64,000 bases of DNA from the NCBI RefSeq assembly GCF_000703005.1, contig NZ_JNLH01000001.1, positions 1,791,001 to 1,855,000 on the forward strand, given 5' to 3'. Each line of letters begins with the position of its first letter. Position 1 is the stretch's first letter. The position numbers and the translations under genes were made by a program. Of the stretch, positions 16,895-25,133 are shown piece after piece. Below the pieces are notes generated by a model. That model made no database searches, was not told the DNA's origin, and saw nothing but the letters and a program-made list of their open reading frames with translations. Origin of the DNA: Pseudobutyrivibrio ruminis HUN009. GTDB taxonomy: Bacteria; Bacillota; Clostridia; Lachnospirales; Lachnospiraceae.

Positions 16895-16951
16895 ATGTGG
16901 ATAACTCTTTGAATTTTAAGATAAATTTTGGAGAGTTATCCACATTTTTTA
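16895..16951 (+). terminator. terminator hairpin whose arms are two perfect DnaA boxes
   Basis: A perfect 14-bp inverted repeat, ATGTGGATAACTCT (16895-16908) and AGAGTTATCCACAT (16932-16945), is followed by T6. Each arm contains the consensus DnaA box TTATCCACA, in opposite orientations (16896-16904 and 16936-16944). It ends the yitT-like transcript; DnaA binding is a possible second role. Confidence 0.7.
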
Positions 16952-16989
16952 TGCAATAGCAATATTTAGCCTCTAAATCAAAAATGGAA

Positions 16990-17005
16990 TGCAAGTATAC
17001 TTGCA
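16990..17005. promoter_or_regulatory. 16-bp perfect palindrome, candidate operator
   Basis: TGCAAGTATACTTGCA lies 20 bp upstream of the -35 box of the AAA ATPase gene, a position suited to an activator or other dimeric regulator. No regulator is identified. Confidence 0.4.
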
Positions 17006-17024
17006 AGATTCTTTCTGAGAACTC

Positions 17025-17053
17025 TTTACCATGCTAAAGAGTTTTGCTACAAT
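17025..17053 (+). promoter_or_regulatory. promoter of the AAA ATPase gene
   Basis: TTTACC (17025-17030), N17, TACAAT (17048-17053) with an extended TG. This places the transcript start near 17060 and so favours the ATG at 17088 over the one at 17031. Confidence 0.55.
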
Positions 17054-17087
17054 CAAAAAGATAAAAATGGAGTTTAAGGAGAGAAAA

Positions 17088-18566
17088 ATGCCAGTATTTG
17101 ATTTTGCACAGGAAGAAAAAGACAACAGCGAGGCAGTGAAGACATATACTACTTTTCAATCTGATGAGCCTCAGGCCAGTCCTCAAAAGCCTATTATTAT
17201 AATAGAAGATAAGGACGGCAAGTTGAGCCATCATGTAAATGGTGTGTTTACAAATCCTATTGCTAGAAGCAGCTTTGAAGCTGAGCTTGCAGATGGTGTT
17301 ATATCAAAGGATATATTGCGAGTGGATTCTCGTTTTGTCAGCTTGATTGGATGGCTTGGAGAGAATCACATTCCAGTTAGACTTTCTGGTGCAAACACTG
17401 AGGAAGGCTATGCTGTCTATAAAATTCGTGAGACATCAACAGGAAACGGAAAACTATCTTCGGAGGATGGCTTCCTACAGTTTATGATGGAACGTCTTTT
17501 TGCTTCCAATCCACCATCGGAGGAAGAGCTTGACGAGGAGGATGCAGAAGACGGAGATGATATGAAGCTTACAAGCATTCAATCTATCACCGATTTTATC
17601 ACCTGCGCTGGCAGAACATTTCCGGATAATATTCGCCTTTGGGCTAGAAGAAATCTGGCTGTTGCCAAGTCTGCTGAGGTTACAATAGAAGAAAGACGCC
17701 ACGCTCAAAGAGCACTTTCGATAATGACTAGCATTCAATGGAAGAGTGATTATTTTGAGGCTATTGATCCGGTTGAGGCAAGACGAATTCTAGATGAGGA
17801 ATTATACGGTCTTGAATCAGTGAAGCAGCGAATCATGGAGACTGTAATTCAAGTCAATCGTACCCATACTTTGCCAAGCTATGGCTTGCTTTTGTGTGGG
17901 CCAGCTGGAGTTGGTAAATCTCAAATCGCATATGCGGTAGCACGTATTCTAAAATTGCCATGGACAACACTTGATATGAGCTCTATCAATGATCCTGAGC
18001 AGCTTACTGGTAGCTCTCGTATCTATTCAAATGCTAAGCCTGGTATTATTATGGAAGCCTTTGCAAATTCGGGCACAAGCAACTTGGTGTTTATCATCAA
18101 TGAGTTGGACAAAGCAAATTCCGGCAAAGGGAACGGCAATCCAGCGGATGTGCTTTTGACCCTTCTTGATAACCTTGGTTTCACAGATAATTATATGGAA
18201 TGCATGATTCCAACTATGGGTGTTTACCCTATTGCCACAGCAAATGTAAAGGCTGATATTTCAGCACCTCTCATGTCCAGATTTGCAGTTATCGATATTC
18301 CTGATTATACAGTGGAGGAGAAGAAAGAAATCTTCCGCAGATTTTCATTACCAAAGGTTTTAAAGCGAATTGGTATGAGCTCGGAAGAGTGTCAGGTAAC
18401 AGAAGATGGACTTGATGCTGTGATGGAAAAGTTTGTAATTTCGACAGGAATCAGAAACGTAGAACAGGCCGCAGAGCACCTTGCAGCAAATGCTTTATAT
18501 CAGATAGAAGTGGATGGTGTAAAATCGGTGGTATTTAATAGAGAAATGGTTGAAAAACTTTGTTAA
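17088..18566 (+). CDS. Lon-like AAA+ ATPase without protease domain
   Basis: A 492-residue protein. The N-terminal 200 residues are unlike known domains and include an acidic stretch (EEELDEEDAEDGDD). The AAA+ core starts near residue 230 (ILDEELYGLESVKQRIMETV, as in Lon), with Walker A CGPAGVGKS, Walker B LVFIINELDK and a sensor 1 Asn in PIATANV. A lid domain follows (GLDAVMEKFVISTGIRNVEQAAEHLA). There is no serine protease domain, so it probably remodels rather than degrades its target. AAGGAG precedes the ATG. It stands alone between a palindrome-bearing promoter and the mgtE leader, giving no clue to its substrate. Confidence 0.75.
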   Translation: MPVFDFAQEEKDNSEAVKTYTTFQSDEPQASPQKPIIIIEDKDGKLSHHVNGVFTNPIARSSFEAELADGVISKDILRVDSRFVSLIGWLGENHIPVRLSGANTEEGYAVYKIRETSTGNGKLSSEDGFLQFMMERLFASNPPSEEELDEEDAEDGDDMKLTSIQSITDFITCAGRTFPDNIRLWARRNLAVAKSAEVTIEERRHAQRALSIMTSIQWKSDYFEAIDPVEARRILDEELYGLESVKQRIMETVIQVNRTHTLPSYGLLLCGPAGVGKSQIAYAVARILKLPWTTLDMSSINDPEQLTGSSRIYSNAKPGIIMEAFANSGTSNLVFIINELDKANSGKGNGNPADVLLTLLDNLGFTDNYMECMIPTMGVYPIATANVKADISAPLMSRFAVIDIPDYTVEEKKEIFRRFSLPKVLKRIGMSSEECQVTEDGLDAVMEKFVISTGIRNVEQAAEHLAANALYQIEVDGVKSVVFNREMVEKLC

Positions 18567-18644
18567 ATGGGGTTTACAAAGTCTTGTTTTTTATGTTATG
18601 TTTTTTATGTAAAATTCAAACAATTAATTCAAATTAAAGAAAGG

Positions 18645-18808
18645 AGAACAGCTATGGATAAATCAGACAGTCATGGGCGATTATGCTGCGACGAGACATT
18701 TTTTATACATATGATTAGCTGTTCTTTTTGTTAATATCAAAAGAGCTTTGTTTTCATGTAAGTAAGGAATGTCATCGTCATCTAAATCAGACATGACATT
18801 CTTTTTTT
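18645..18808 (+). promoter_or_regulatory. attenuator-like leader upstream of mgtE
   Basis: This 5' region has a small ORF and two terminator-like hairpins. Hairpin 1 pairs AGAACAGCTA (18645-18654, covering the leader start codon and part of its ribosome site) with TAGCTGTTCT (18716-18725), followed by T5. Hairpin 2 pairs GAATGTCAT (18767-18775) with ATGACATTC (18793-18801), followed by T7, only 18 bp before the mgtE start. The left arm of hairpin 2 (AAGGAATGTC, 18764-18773) can instead pair with GACATTTTTT (18695-18704) inside the leader ORF. Terminator and antiterminator are thus mutually exclusive. I see no M-box consensus. Confidence 0.6.
18654..18734 (+). CDS. short leader peptide upstream of mgtE
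   Basis: A 26-codon ORF with a strong AAAGGAG site. It begins MDKSDSHGRLCCDE and ends CSFC, with four Cys codons and several acidic residues. Its frame spans the left and right arms of hairpin 1 and the candidate antiterminator segment, so ribosome movement on it could set the fold of the leader. The acidic start is of interest because low magnesium destabilises ribosomes on acidic nascent chains in known cases; a link here is speculative. Confidence 0.45.
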   Translation: MDKSDSHGRLCCDETFFIHMISCSFC

Positions 18809-18825
18809 ATAGCGGAGAAAGTAAC

Positions 18826-20214
18826 ATGGAAACAAAGGATTTATTAGAGGACATCAAGTTACAAGAAATCGTCGACCTGCTACGTTCTAATATCAGCGCG
18901 GAGGAGCTTATGGAGGCGCTGGATGATTATCATGAAAATGATATCGCTGAAGCGTACGAAGCACTTGAGTCAGAGGACCGTAGAAGGCTGTTCGATATCT
19001 TGGGAGCTGAGCGTCTATCAGAGATTTTCCCTTATATTGAAGATGTAGGTGAATATTTAGCAGAGATTACACCAGAGCAGGCTGCTGACGTCCTGGAAAA
19101 CATGGATGCCGATGATGCGGTTGATGCTTTGGAGGATATCGAAGATGAGGAAGAGAGAGAAAAGCTCATTGCCCTCATGGATAAGGATGCATCTGCTGAT
19201 GTACGATTGATTAATTCTTACGACGAGGATGAAATCGGTAGCATGATGACTACCAACTTCATTGTCATTGCTAAGAATTTCACTGTAAAGCAGGCAATGC
19301 GTTCATTGATTTCGCAATCAAAGGACAACGACAATATCAACACTATTTATGTTGAGGACGAAGACAAGAAATACTACGGTGCTATCGAGCTTCGTGATCT
19401 TATTTTAGCTCGCGATTACACCCCATTGGACGATATCATCAGTCATAGCTATCCAAGCGTAAAGGCTGACGCAATGATTGCTGATACAATCGAAGATTTA
19501 AAGGATTACGCTGAGGATTCTATCCCAGTTCTTAATCCAAATGATGAAATCATTGGTGTTATCACATCTCAGGATATCATCGAGGCCGTAGATGATGAGA
19601 TGGGTGAAGACTACGCTAAGTTAGCTGGTTTGACTGCAGAGGAAGATTTAAACGAGAGCTTGCCAGAGAGTATTAAAAAACGTATTCCATGGCTTTTGCT
19701 TTTACTTGGTCTTGGTCTTGTAACAAGCTCAGTTATTGGTATTTTTGATAAAGTTGTTGCATCGGTAGCTATCGTTGTTGTGTTCCAGTCATTGATTCTT
19801 GATATGGCAGGAAATGTTGGAACTCAGTCACTGGCTGTTACAATTCGTGTGCTTATGGACGAAGAAATCTCTGGTCTTGAAAAGGCTAAATTCGTTCTCA
19901 AGGAAATGCGAGTTGGTGGAACGAATGGTTTTATTTTAGGCTTGTTGGCACTTGTATTTGTAGCTCTTTATCTGCATGCTTTTAAGGGATATGTTTGGAT
20001 AGCTGCATTTAAAGTATCGGGAATCGTTGGATTTTCGCTTTTTATTGCTATGATAGTATCAAGCTTTATTGGAACTATCATTCCAATTTTCTTCCACAAA
20101 ATTAAGGTGGATCCAGCAGTTGCTTCAGGTCCACTTATCACAACAGTAAACGATTTGGTTGCTGTTGTTACATATTATGGTTTAGCTGGATTATTATTGG
20201 TTGGACATATTTAA
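18826..20214 (+). CDS. mgtE: magnesium transporter MgtE
   Basis: A 463-residue magnesium channel. It has an acidic helical N domain (about 1-125; many Asp/Glu, as in the magnesium-sensing domain), two CBS domains (about 135-260; IGSMMTTNFIVIAKNFTVKQ, LNPNDEIIGVITSQDIIEAV) and five membrane helices from about residue 285 (RIPWLLLLLGLGLVTSSVIG, AGNVGTQSLAVTIR, VDPAVASGPLITTVNDL). ATG 18826 follows GGAGAAAG; an upstream in-frame ATG at 18769 lies in the terminator stem and is rejected. Expression is probably controlled by the attenuator-like leader upstream. Confidence 0.95.
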   Translation: METKDLLEDIKLQEIVDLLRSNISAEELMEALDDYHENDIAEAYEALESEDRRRLFDILGAERLSEIFPYIEDVGEYLAEITPEQAADVLENMDADDAVDALEDIEDEEEREKLIALMDKDASADVRLINSYDEDEIGSMMTTNFIVIAKNFTVKQAMRSLISQSKDNDNINTIYVEDEDKKYYGAIELRDLILARDYTPLDDIISHSYPSVKADAMIADTIEDLKDYAEDSIPVLNPNDEIIGVITSQDIIEAVDDEMGEDYAKLAGLTAEEDLNESLPESIKKRIPWLLLLLGLGLVTSSVIGIFDKVVASVAIVVVFQSLILDMAGNVGTQSLAVTIRVLMDEEISGLEKAKFVLKEMRVGGTNGFILGLLALVFVALYLHAFKGYVWIAAFKVSGIVGFSLFIAMIVSSFIGTIIPIFFHKIKVDPAVASGPLITTVNDLVAVVTYYGLAGLLLVGHI

Positions 20215-20232
20215 TTGTCTACGGGGGTGCTT

Positions 20233-21117
20233 ATGAAGGTATTAAATTTCGGCTCACTTAATTTGGATTATACCTATCAGGTTCCACACATTGTCAGGGA
20301 AGGCGAGACAATCTCTTCTAACGATGTGCAGATGCATTTAGGAGGAAAGGGATTCAATCAATCTGTGGCATTGGCTAGGGCAGGAGTGCCTGTCTATCAT
20401 GCAGGATTGGTAGGAGAGGAAGGTCTGGATTTTTATGATGCTTGTGAAGAATGCGGCATCAAAACGGACTATATCAAAACTGTCACCGGCAGATGTGGTC
20501 ACACCATTATCCAAGTGGATAAAGATGGGCAAAACAGCATAGTTCTCTTTGGTGGTGCTAATCAAAAGAACACAAAAGAATATGTGGATGAGGTTCTTAA
20601 GAATTTTGAAACAGGCGACATACTTCTTCTTCAGAATGAAGTAAATGAGCTTCCATATATAATTGATCAGGCCTTTGCAAAGGGAATGACAATTGTTTTG
20701 AATCCATCGCCTATGAATGAAATTATAGACGAATGTGATTTGGGCAAGGTTTCCATATTTGTTTTGAATGAAACAGAGGGGCAGCAGCTGACAGGTCAGA
20801 CTACACCTACCACAATAGTTGCGGCTATGGAAGCAAGCTTTGCAAATGCCAAAATCGTCCTAACTCTTGGAAAGGGCGGTTCTATATTCCATCATGGAGA
20901 TGAAGAGTTATATCAAGCAGCCTTTGATGTGGATACAGTGGATACTACAGCGGCAGGGGATACATTTACAGGATATTTAATTGCTGGAATTCTTAAAAAA
21001 CAACCTATGAGGGATGTACTTGTGAACGCTTCTAAAGCAGCTGCCCTTGCAGTTCAAAAGCAGGGTGCGGCTCAATCAATTCCATTTATGTCTGAGGTAG
21101 AATTATTTAATATGTAA
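20233..21117 (+). CDS. PfkB family carbohydrate kinase (ribokinase-like)
   Basis: A 294-residue kinase. The PfkB signature 1 is GGKGFNQSVALARAG (residues about 36-50) and signature 2 is DTTAAGDTFTGYL with the catalytic Asp (about 236-248). The N-terminal NFGSLNLDYTYQVPHIVREGET resembles ribokinases. The sugar is uncertain; ribose or a related pentose is most likely. It starts 18 bp after the mgtE stop with GGGGGTG upstream, so it may share the mgtE transcript although no functional link is obvious. A terminator follows. Confidence 0.85.
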   Translation: MKVLNFGSLNLDYTYQVPHIVREGETISSNDVQMHLGGKGFNQSVALARAGVPVYHAGLVGEEGLDFYDACEECGIKTDYIKTVTGRCGHTIIQVDKDGQNSIVLFGGANQKNTKEYVDEVLKNFETGDILLLQNEVNELPYIIDQAFAKGMTIVLNPSPMNEIIDECDLGKVSIFVLNETEGQQLTGQTTPTTIVAAMEASFANAKIVLTLGKGGSIFHHGDEELYQAAFDVDTVDTTAAGDTFTGYLIAGILKKQPMRDVLVNASKAAALAVQKQGAAQSIPFMSEVELFNM

Positions 21118-21121
21118 CGAT

Positions 21122-21152
21122 AAAACTGGTACTTTCGGGTGCCAGTTTTTTT
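21122..21152 (+). terminator. intrinsic terminator after the PfkB kinase
   Basis: AAAACTGG paired with CCAGTTTTTTT. Confidence 0.8.
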
Positions 21153-21281
21153 ATTAGGGACAGTTCTAGATGTGGTGTCTATTTTCACAAAGTTTACATA
21201 CTTTAACACAAAATGTTGTAGAACTTAGTGCTTGATTGGTATAAAATTAGATTATACAAATTAATAAAGGAGCGTGACCCT

Positions 21282-22565
21282 ATGAAGAAAAACTACGTAC
21301 TAGACACAAACATCTTGATTCACTGCCCTACAGCACTATTTGGTTTTGATGACAACAATGTCCTCATCACCACAACAACGTTGCAAGAGCTTGATTCAAA
21401 GAAGACTGCTTTTGCGGAAGTGGGCTATGGCGCCAGAGAGAGTATTCGAAACATCGAATCTGTTGAAGGTGATTATGCTAAGGGGGTTACGATGCCAAAT
21501 GGCGGTACTTTTATCATCGCCAAAGAATCTGAATTTGAAAAGCTGATTCCAGCTGAGTTTTCTCTTGATAGGCCTGACAATAGAATAATCAACTGTGTAC
21601 TGGGAATTGCAAAGCAATCTGAGCTTGAAACTATTCTGGTTACAAATGATATATCCATGAGAATTAATGCTACAATGTGTGGCTGCGTTGTACAGGGCTA
21701 TCACAACGAAATGATTCTTGATAATGAGAATTACACAGGTAGAACGGATATCACTCCGGAAGATATAGAAAGTCCTTTTAATAAGGGATTTATCGAGAAT
21801 GAATTTGGTATTTGTAAGGATGGAAGCAATTCTGCTCTTTATACATTTAAGACTGATGGATGGCATCTATTAAAGGATAGAGATTTTTACACACCTTATT
21901 GCCAGCCAAGAAATGTGGGCCAGAGATTTGCATTGTATGCGCTATTAGCAAGCCCAGATGTACTGCCACTTGTTATATTAAAGGGTAGTGCAGGTACCGC
22001 TAAGACATTCCTTTCACTGGCGGCAGGACTTCAGGGTTATTATCACAACGGCTATGATCGAATTATGATTACCAGAAGTAACACCCTTTCTGATAATGAC
22101 TTAGGTTTCCTTCCTGGTGATTTGGAAGAAAAAATGACTCCTTTAATTGCTCCATTTATGGATAACCTGCAGGTTCTTTTGAAGGGACAAAACGAGGAGA
22201 AAGAGCAGATTAAGATTCAAATTGAGGATATGTTTGAAACAGGTATCCTGGAGATTTGTTCACTTGCATATATGAGAGGTCGTTCGCTTGTTAATTCATA
22301 TATTATTGTGGACGAAGCTCAAAACTGTACAATTGGCCAGATTTTGGAAATCATCACAAGAGCTGGTAAGGGCTCAAAGGTAGTTCTTCTTGGTGACCCT
22401 GATCAGATTGATTCTCCAAAGCTGGATAGAAAAAACAATGGTCTTACATTTGCGGCAGAAAGAATGAAGGGCTCAACATTATGTGCTCAAATCACTTTCG
22501 AAGAAAGTGAAACTGTTCGTAGTCCACTTGCTGCAGAAGGCGCAAAGAGGCTGGTAGTTAAATAG
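21282..22565 (+). CDS. PIN-PhoH fusion protein (YlaK-like)
   Basis: A 427-residue protein. The N-terminal PIN nuclease domain (about 1-140) begins KNYVLDTNILIHCP, with acidic residues in TTLQELDSKK, PDNRIINC and TNDISMRI. The C-terminal PhoH ATPase domain (about 205-427) has Walker A GSAGTAKTF, a Walker B region SYIIVDEAQN and LLGDPDQID. PIN-PhoH proteins are thought to unwind and cut RNA. ATG 21282 follows AAAGGAGCG; the longer frame starting at 21228 lacks a site. It is monocistronic, ended by a strong terminator. Confidence 0.9.
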   Translation: MKKNYVLDTNILIHCPTALFGFDDNNVLITTTTLQELDSKKTAFAEVGYGARESIRNIESVEGDYAKGVTMPNGGTFIIAKESEFEKLIPAEFSLDRPDNRIINCVLGIAKQSELETILVTNDISMRINATMCGCVVQGYHNEMILDNENYTGRTDITPEDIESPFNKGFIENEFGICKDGSNSALYTFKTDGWHLLKDRDFYTPYCQPRNVGQRFALYALLASPDVLPLVILKGSAGTAKTFLSLAAGLQGYYHNGYDRIMITRSNTLSDNDLGFLPGDLEEKMTPLIAPFMDNLQVLLKGQNEEKEQIKIQIEDMFETGILEICSLAYMRGRSLVNSYIIVDEAQNCTIGQILEIITRAGKGSKVVLLGDPDQIDSPKLDRKNNGLTFAAERMKGSTLCAQITFEESETVRSPLAAEGAKRLVVK

Positions 22566-22606
22566 TTTACTATTTCTTTTATTACAATAAATCCTCCTTT
22601 CAAGAT

Positions 22607-22643
22607 GGGATTCCCCAAGGGTTCTTGGGGAATCCTATTTTTG
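22607..22643 (+). terminator. strong intrinsic terminator
   Basis: GGATTCCCCAAG paired with CTTGGGGAATCC, then TATTTTTG. Confidence 0.9.
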
Positions 22644-22766
22644 TATTTCTAAAGCAAATGTAAAGAATTCTTAAATATTTACTGTACTACTTGATATAAT
22701 ACAGAGAATGTGTATACTGAACTTAAACTTAGTTATATTGTTTTAAGTAATATGGAGGAAAGACAA

Positions 22767-24023
22767 ATGAAAAAGAGAATAGCTATGCTTGCAATCTGTG
22801 CGGTTACAGTCACATCTATGTTGGCTTGTGCAAAAGATACAGATTCACAGGATACAGATACAATAGAGGTTACAGAACAGACACAGGAGGAAGAGAATAC
22901 AGAAAAAGAGTATTCCAGTGCTTCAGCACCAGAAATCGCATATACATCTGTCGAGGCTGAGGGCTATGATTATTTCGAAGGCCAGGTACAGTGTCTTGAG
23001 ATTACAGATGACAGTCATCCAGAGCTAAAGTCAGCAATTGATGATTATTTTTCTGGTGTGGTTGATAACTTTAATGTAGGCATTGAAGACTGGAACGAAG
23101 AAGCTAAACAGCAGAATGAAGAAATGGGTGACGAAGGATACGAAATGAAGTATTCTGATAATATAACAATAGATTTAAAGCGACTTGATAATAAGGTTCT
23201 TAGCTTTGTACTTAACGATTACGTATACCTTGGCGGAGCACATGGCGGCGGCTCCTTCACTGGGGTTAGCTTTGATGTAGGAACAGGCGAGCAAATTACA
23301 TTAGATGATTTGGGAGATGCTGATTCTATCAGAGAAACATCAAAGGAATATATATTAAATACAATAGCTACATCGTCAGATGAGGCAAAAGCAAATCTTT
23401 TTGATGATGATGTAATCAACTATAAAGAAGTAATTGAGGAATTGTTCTCAAATGGAAATCAACCAGAGTTTTATTTGGATACATTAGGAATTACATTTAT
23501 TTTCCAGCAGTATGATATTGCTCCATATGCAGCTGGTATGATTTCCTTTACTGTTCCTTATTCTGAGTATGATGAAATTGCCGACAGATACACTCCACTT
23601 GAGGATATGCCATATGCAATCAAGCTTTCTGAGACAGGATTTAATAGCAGTGTTGATTTGAATGGTGATGGTGAGCTTGAAAACATCAGCGTAGTTAACA
23701 CTTGGGATGAAGAGGCTGATACTAATTACTATATTTTACGAGTAGGGGATGATGGATTAAAAGAGGAGACAGGCAACGGAAGCTGGATCACAGGCTATTT
23801 TATTCATAACGAAGAAGGCAACTTCGTTTTAATCGCAAACGATGGAATTAGCGTAGATTTGTATGAGGTTTCAAATGGTATAGAGGCCAAAGGACATATG
23901 GACACAACACTTTATGTAAAGGAAGTAACTGAATCAGGTTTTACACTTGGAGAGTTATCATATGATGATTCTAATGTTGCTTCATGGAGCAATGAAGAAC
24001 AACATGGATTTGTTTTTGAATAA
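22767..24023 (+). CDS. lipoprotein with DUF4163/DUF3298 (RsiV-like) region
   Basis: A 418-residue lipoprotein. The signal peptide ends in a lipobox (SMLAC, Cys at about residue 20), followed by a Thr/Glu-rich linker. Residues about 55-260 resemble the DUF4163-DUF3298 module seen in RsiV and PdaC (YLGGAHGGGSFTGVSFDVGTGEQITLDDL; EFYLDTLGITFIFQQYDIAPYAAG). The C-terminal part contains DLNGDGELENISV, a calcium-loop-like motif. It is likely exported and anchored on the outer face of the membrane. The ligand is unknown. It lies 20 bp upstream of another lipoprotein gene. TGGAGGA precedes the ATG. Confidence 0.8.
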   Translation: MKKRIAMLAICAVTVTSMLACAKDTDSQDTDTIEVTEQTQEEENTEKEYSSASAPEIAYTSVEAEGYDYFEGQVQCLEITDDSHPELKSAIDDYFSGVVDNFNVGIEDWNEEAKQQNEEMGDEGYEMKYSDNITIDLKRLDNKVLSFVLNDYVYLGGAHGGGSFTGVSFDVGTGEQITLDDLGDADSIRETSKEYILNTIATSSDEAKANLFDDDVINYKEVIEELFSNGNQPEFYLDTLGITFIFQQYDIAPYAAGMISFTVPYSEYDEIADRYTPLEDMPYAIKLSETGFNSSVDLNGDGELENISVVNTWDEEADTNYYILRVGDDGLKEETGNGSWITGYFIHNEEGNFVLIANDGISVDLYEVSNGIEAKGHMDTTLYVKEVTESGFTLGELSYDDSNVASWSNEEQHGFVFE

Positions 24024-24043
24024 TTAAATTTAGGAGGGGGACT

Positions 24044-25018
24044 ATGAGAAGAAGAGTATTAACGCTATTAGTTGTAGGTTTGATGCTATTTGCTACTGCC
24101 TGTGGCAACGCCTCGGAAGGCAGCACAGCTGAGTTTGCAACAGCCACTGAATCAAAGTCGTCTGGATATGATAGCTTTGGATTATCTGAATCTGCATCAG
24201 CGGACAGCATTGGAAGTGGGGACTACGCTGACTATGAAGAACAGGATTATGAGTCCGACTACAGCAATGATGGCGGCAGTGAAGTAGATTTAAGCGAATA
24301 TGATACCAGTCGCAAGCTGATATATACATCCTACATCAATTTAGAGTCAAAAAAGTTTGACGAAGATGTGGATGCTATTAAGGAGCTTGTGAGCGCTAAT
24401 GGTGGTTATTTCGAAAGTACTTCATCATACGGTAATGAGGAGTATGGAAGTCGCAGTGCTAGTTTTACAGCCCGTATTCCATCGGACAAATACGAAGCTT
24501 TTATGAACAGTGTAGGAGAAGTAGGGTCACTTGCATCTAAAAGCGAAAGCGTGGATGATATCACATCAAGCTATGTGGATGTGCAGGCTCGACTAAAAAG
24601 CTTAAATACAAAGCTGGAGCGTTTGCAGGAGCTTGAAGAGCAGGCTGATAACCTTGAGGATTTGCTGGCTATAGAAGACCGTATCAATGATGTTCAGTAT
24701 CAGATTGAAAGTTACACAGCTCAAAAGAAAGCTTATGATGACCAGATAGATTACAGTACAGTTTCTATTGATATTACGGAAGTATCTACATATAGCGAAG
24801 TGAAGGCAGATACAGCATGGAATCGTTTTGTTGAGGCTTTTGGCAGCTCATTCGCAGGATTTGTAGCTTTTATTCAGGCTTTTGTGATAGCTATTATCTA
24901 TCTATTGCCTTATCTCATTCTTATTGCAATTATTTTATGTATTATATTCTTTGTTAGAAAAAAGAAGGGAAAGGGTTTTTCTTTCAAGAAAAAGGATAAG
25001 AAGACAGACCAGAGCTAA
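24044..25018 (+). CDS. DUF4349 lipoprotein with C-terminal membrane helix
   Basis: A 324-residue DUF4349 protein. An N-terminal lipobox (LFATAC, Cys about 20) is followed by a Ser/Asp/Tyr-rich linker and the DUF4349 domain (about 88-250: RKLIYTSYINLESKKFDEDV, FTARIPSDKYEAFMNSVGEV, YVDVQARLKSLNTKLERLQE), which contains a coiled-coil hairpin. It ends with a membrane helix (about 275-305) and a basic KKKGKGFSFKKKDKK tail. Function is unknown. It probably forms an operon with the lipoprotein gene upstream. Confidence 0.85.
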   Translation: MRRRVLTLLVVGLMLFATACGNASEGSTAEFATATESKSSGYDSFGLSESASADSIGSGDYADYEEQDYESDYSNDGGSEVDLSEYDTSRKLIYTSYINLESKKFDEDVDAIKELVSANGGYFESTSSYGNEEYGSRSASFTARIPSDKYEAFMNSVGEVGSLASKSESVDDITSSYVDVQARLKSLNTKLERLQELEEQADNLEDLLAIEDRINDVQYQIESYTAQKKAYDDQIDYSTVSIDITEVSTYSEVKADTAWNRFVEAFGSSFAGFVAFIQAFVIAIIYLLPYLILIAIILCIIFFVRKKKGKGFSFKKKDKKTDQS

Positions 25019-25034
25019 ATAGGAATTAGTGGAA

Positions 25035-25061
25035 GAGGACTATTAATAGTCCTCTTTTTTT
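25035..25061 (+). terminator. intrinsic terminator after the DUF4349 gene
   Basis: GAGGAC/GTCCTC stem around TATTAATA, followed by T7. Confidence 0.85.
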
Positions 25062-25133
25062 GTTATAATACAGTAGTTTGATAGGTGATATTCTGCCACT
25101 AGTGCAGATTTCTTTATATTATTAGGAGGCAAC

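Noticed and set aside
18567..18825. M-box magnesium riboswitch upstream of mgtE
   Set aside because: The conserved M-box core is not visible; the region instead shows a small ORF and two terminator-like hairpins.
18769..18825. Longer N terminus for MgtE beginning at 18769
   Set aside because: That ATG lies inside the terminator stem and has no suitable ribosome site; ATG 18826 follows GGAGAAAG.
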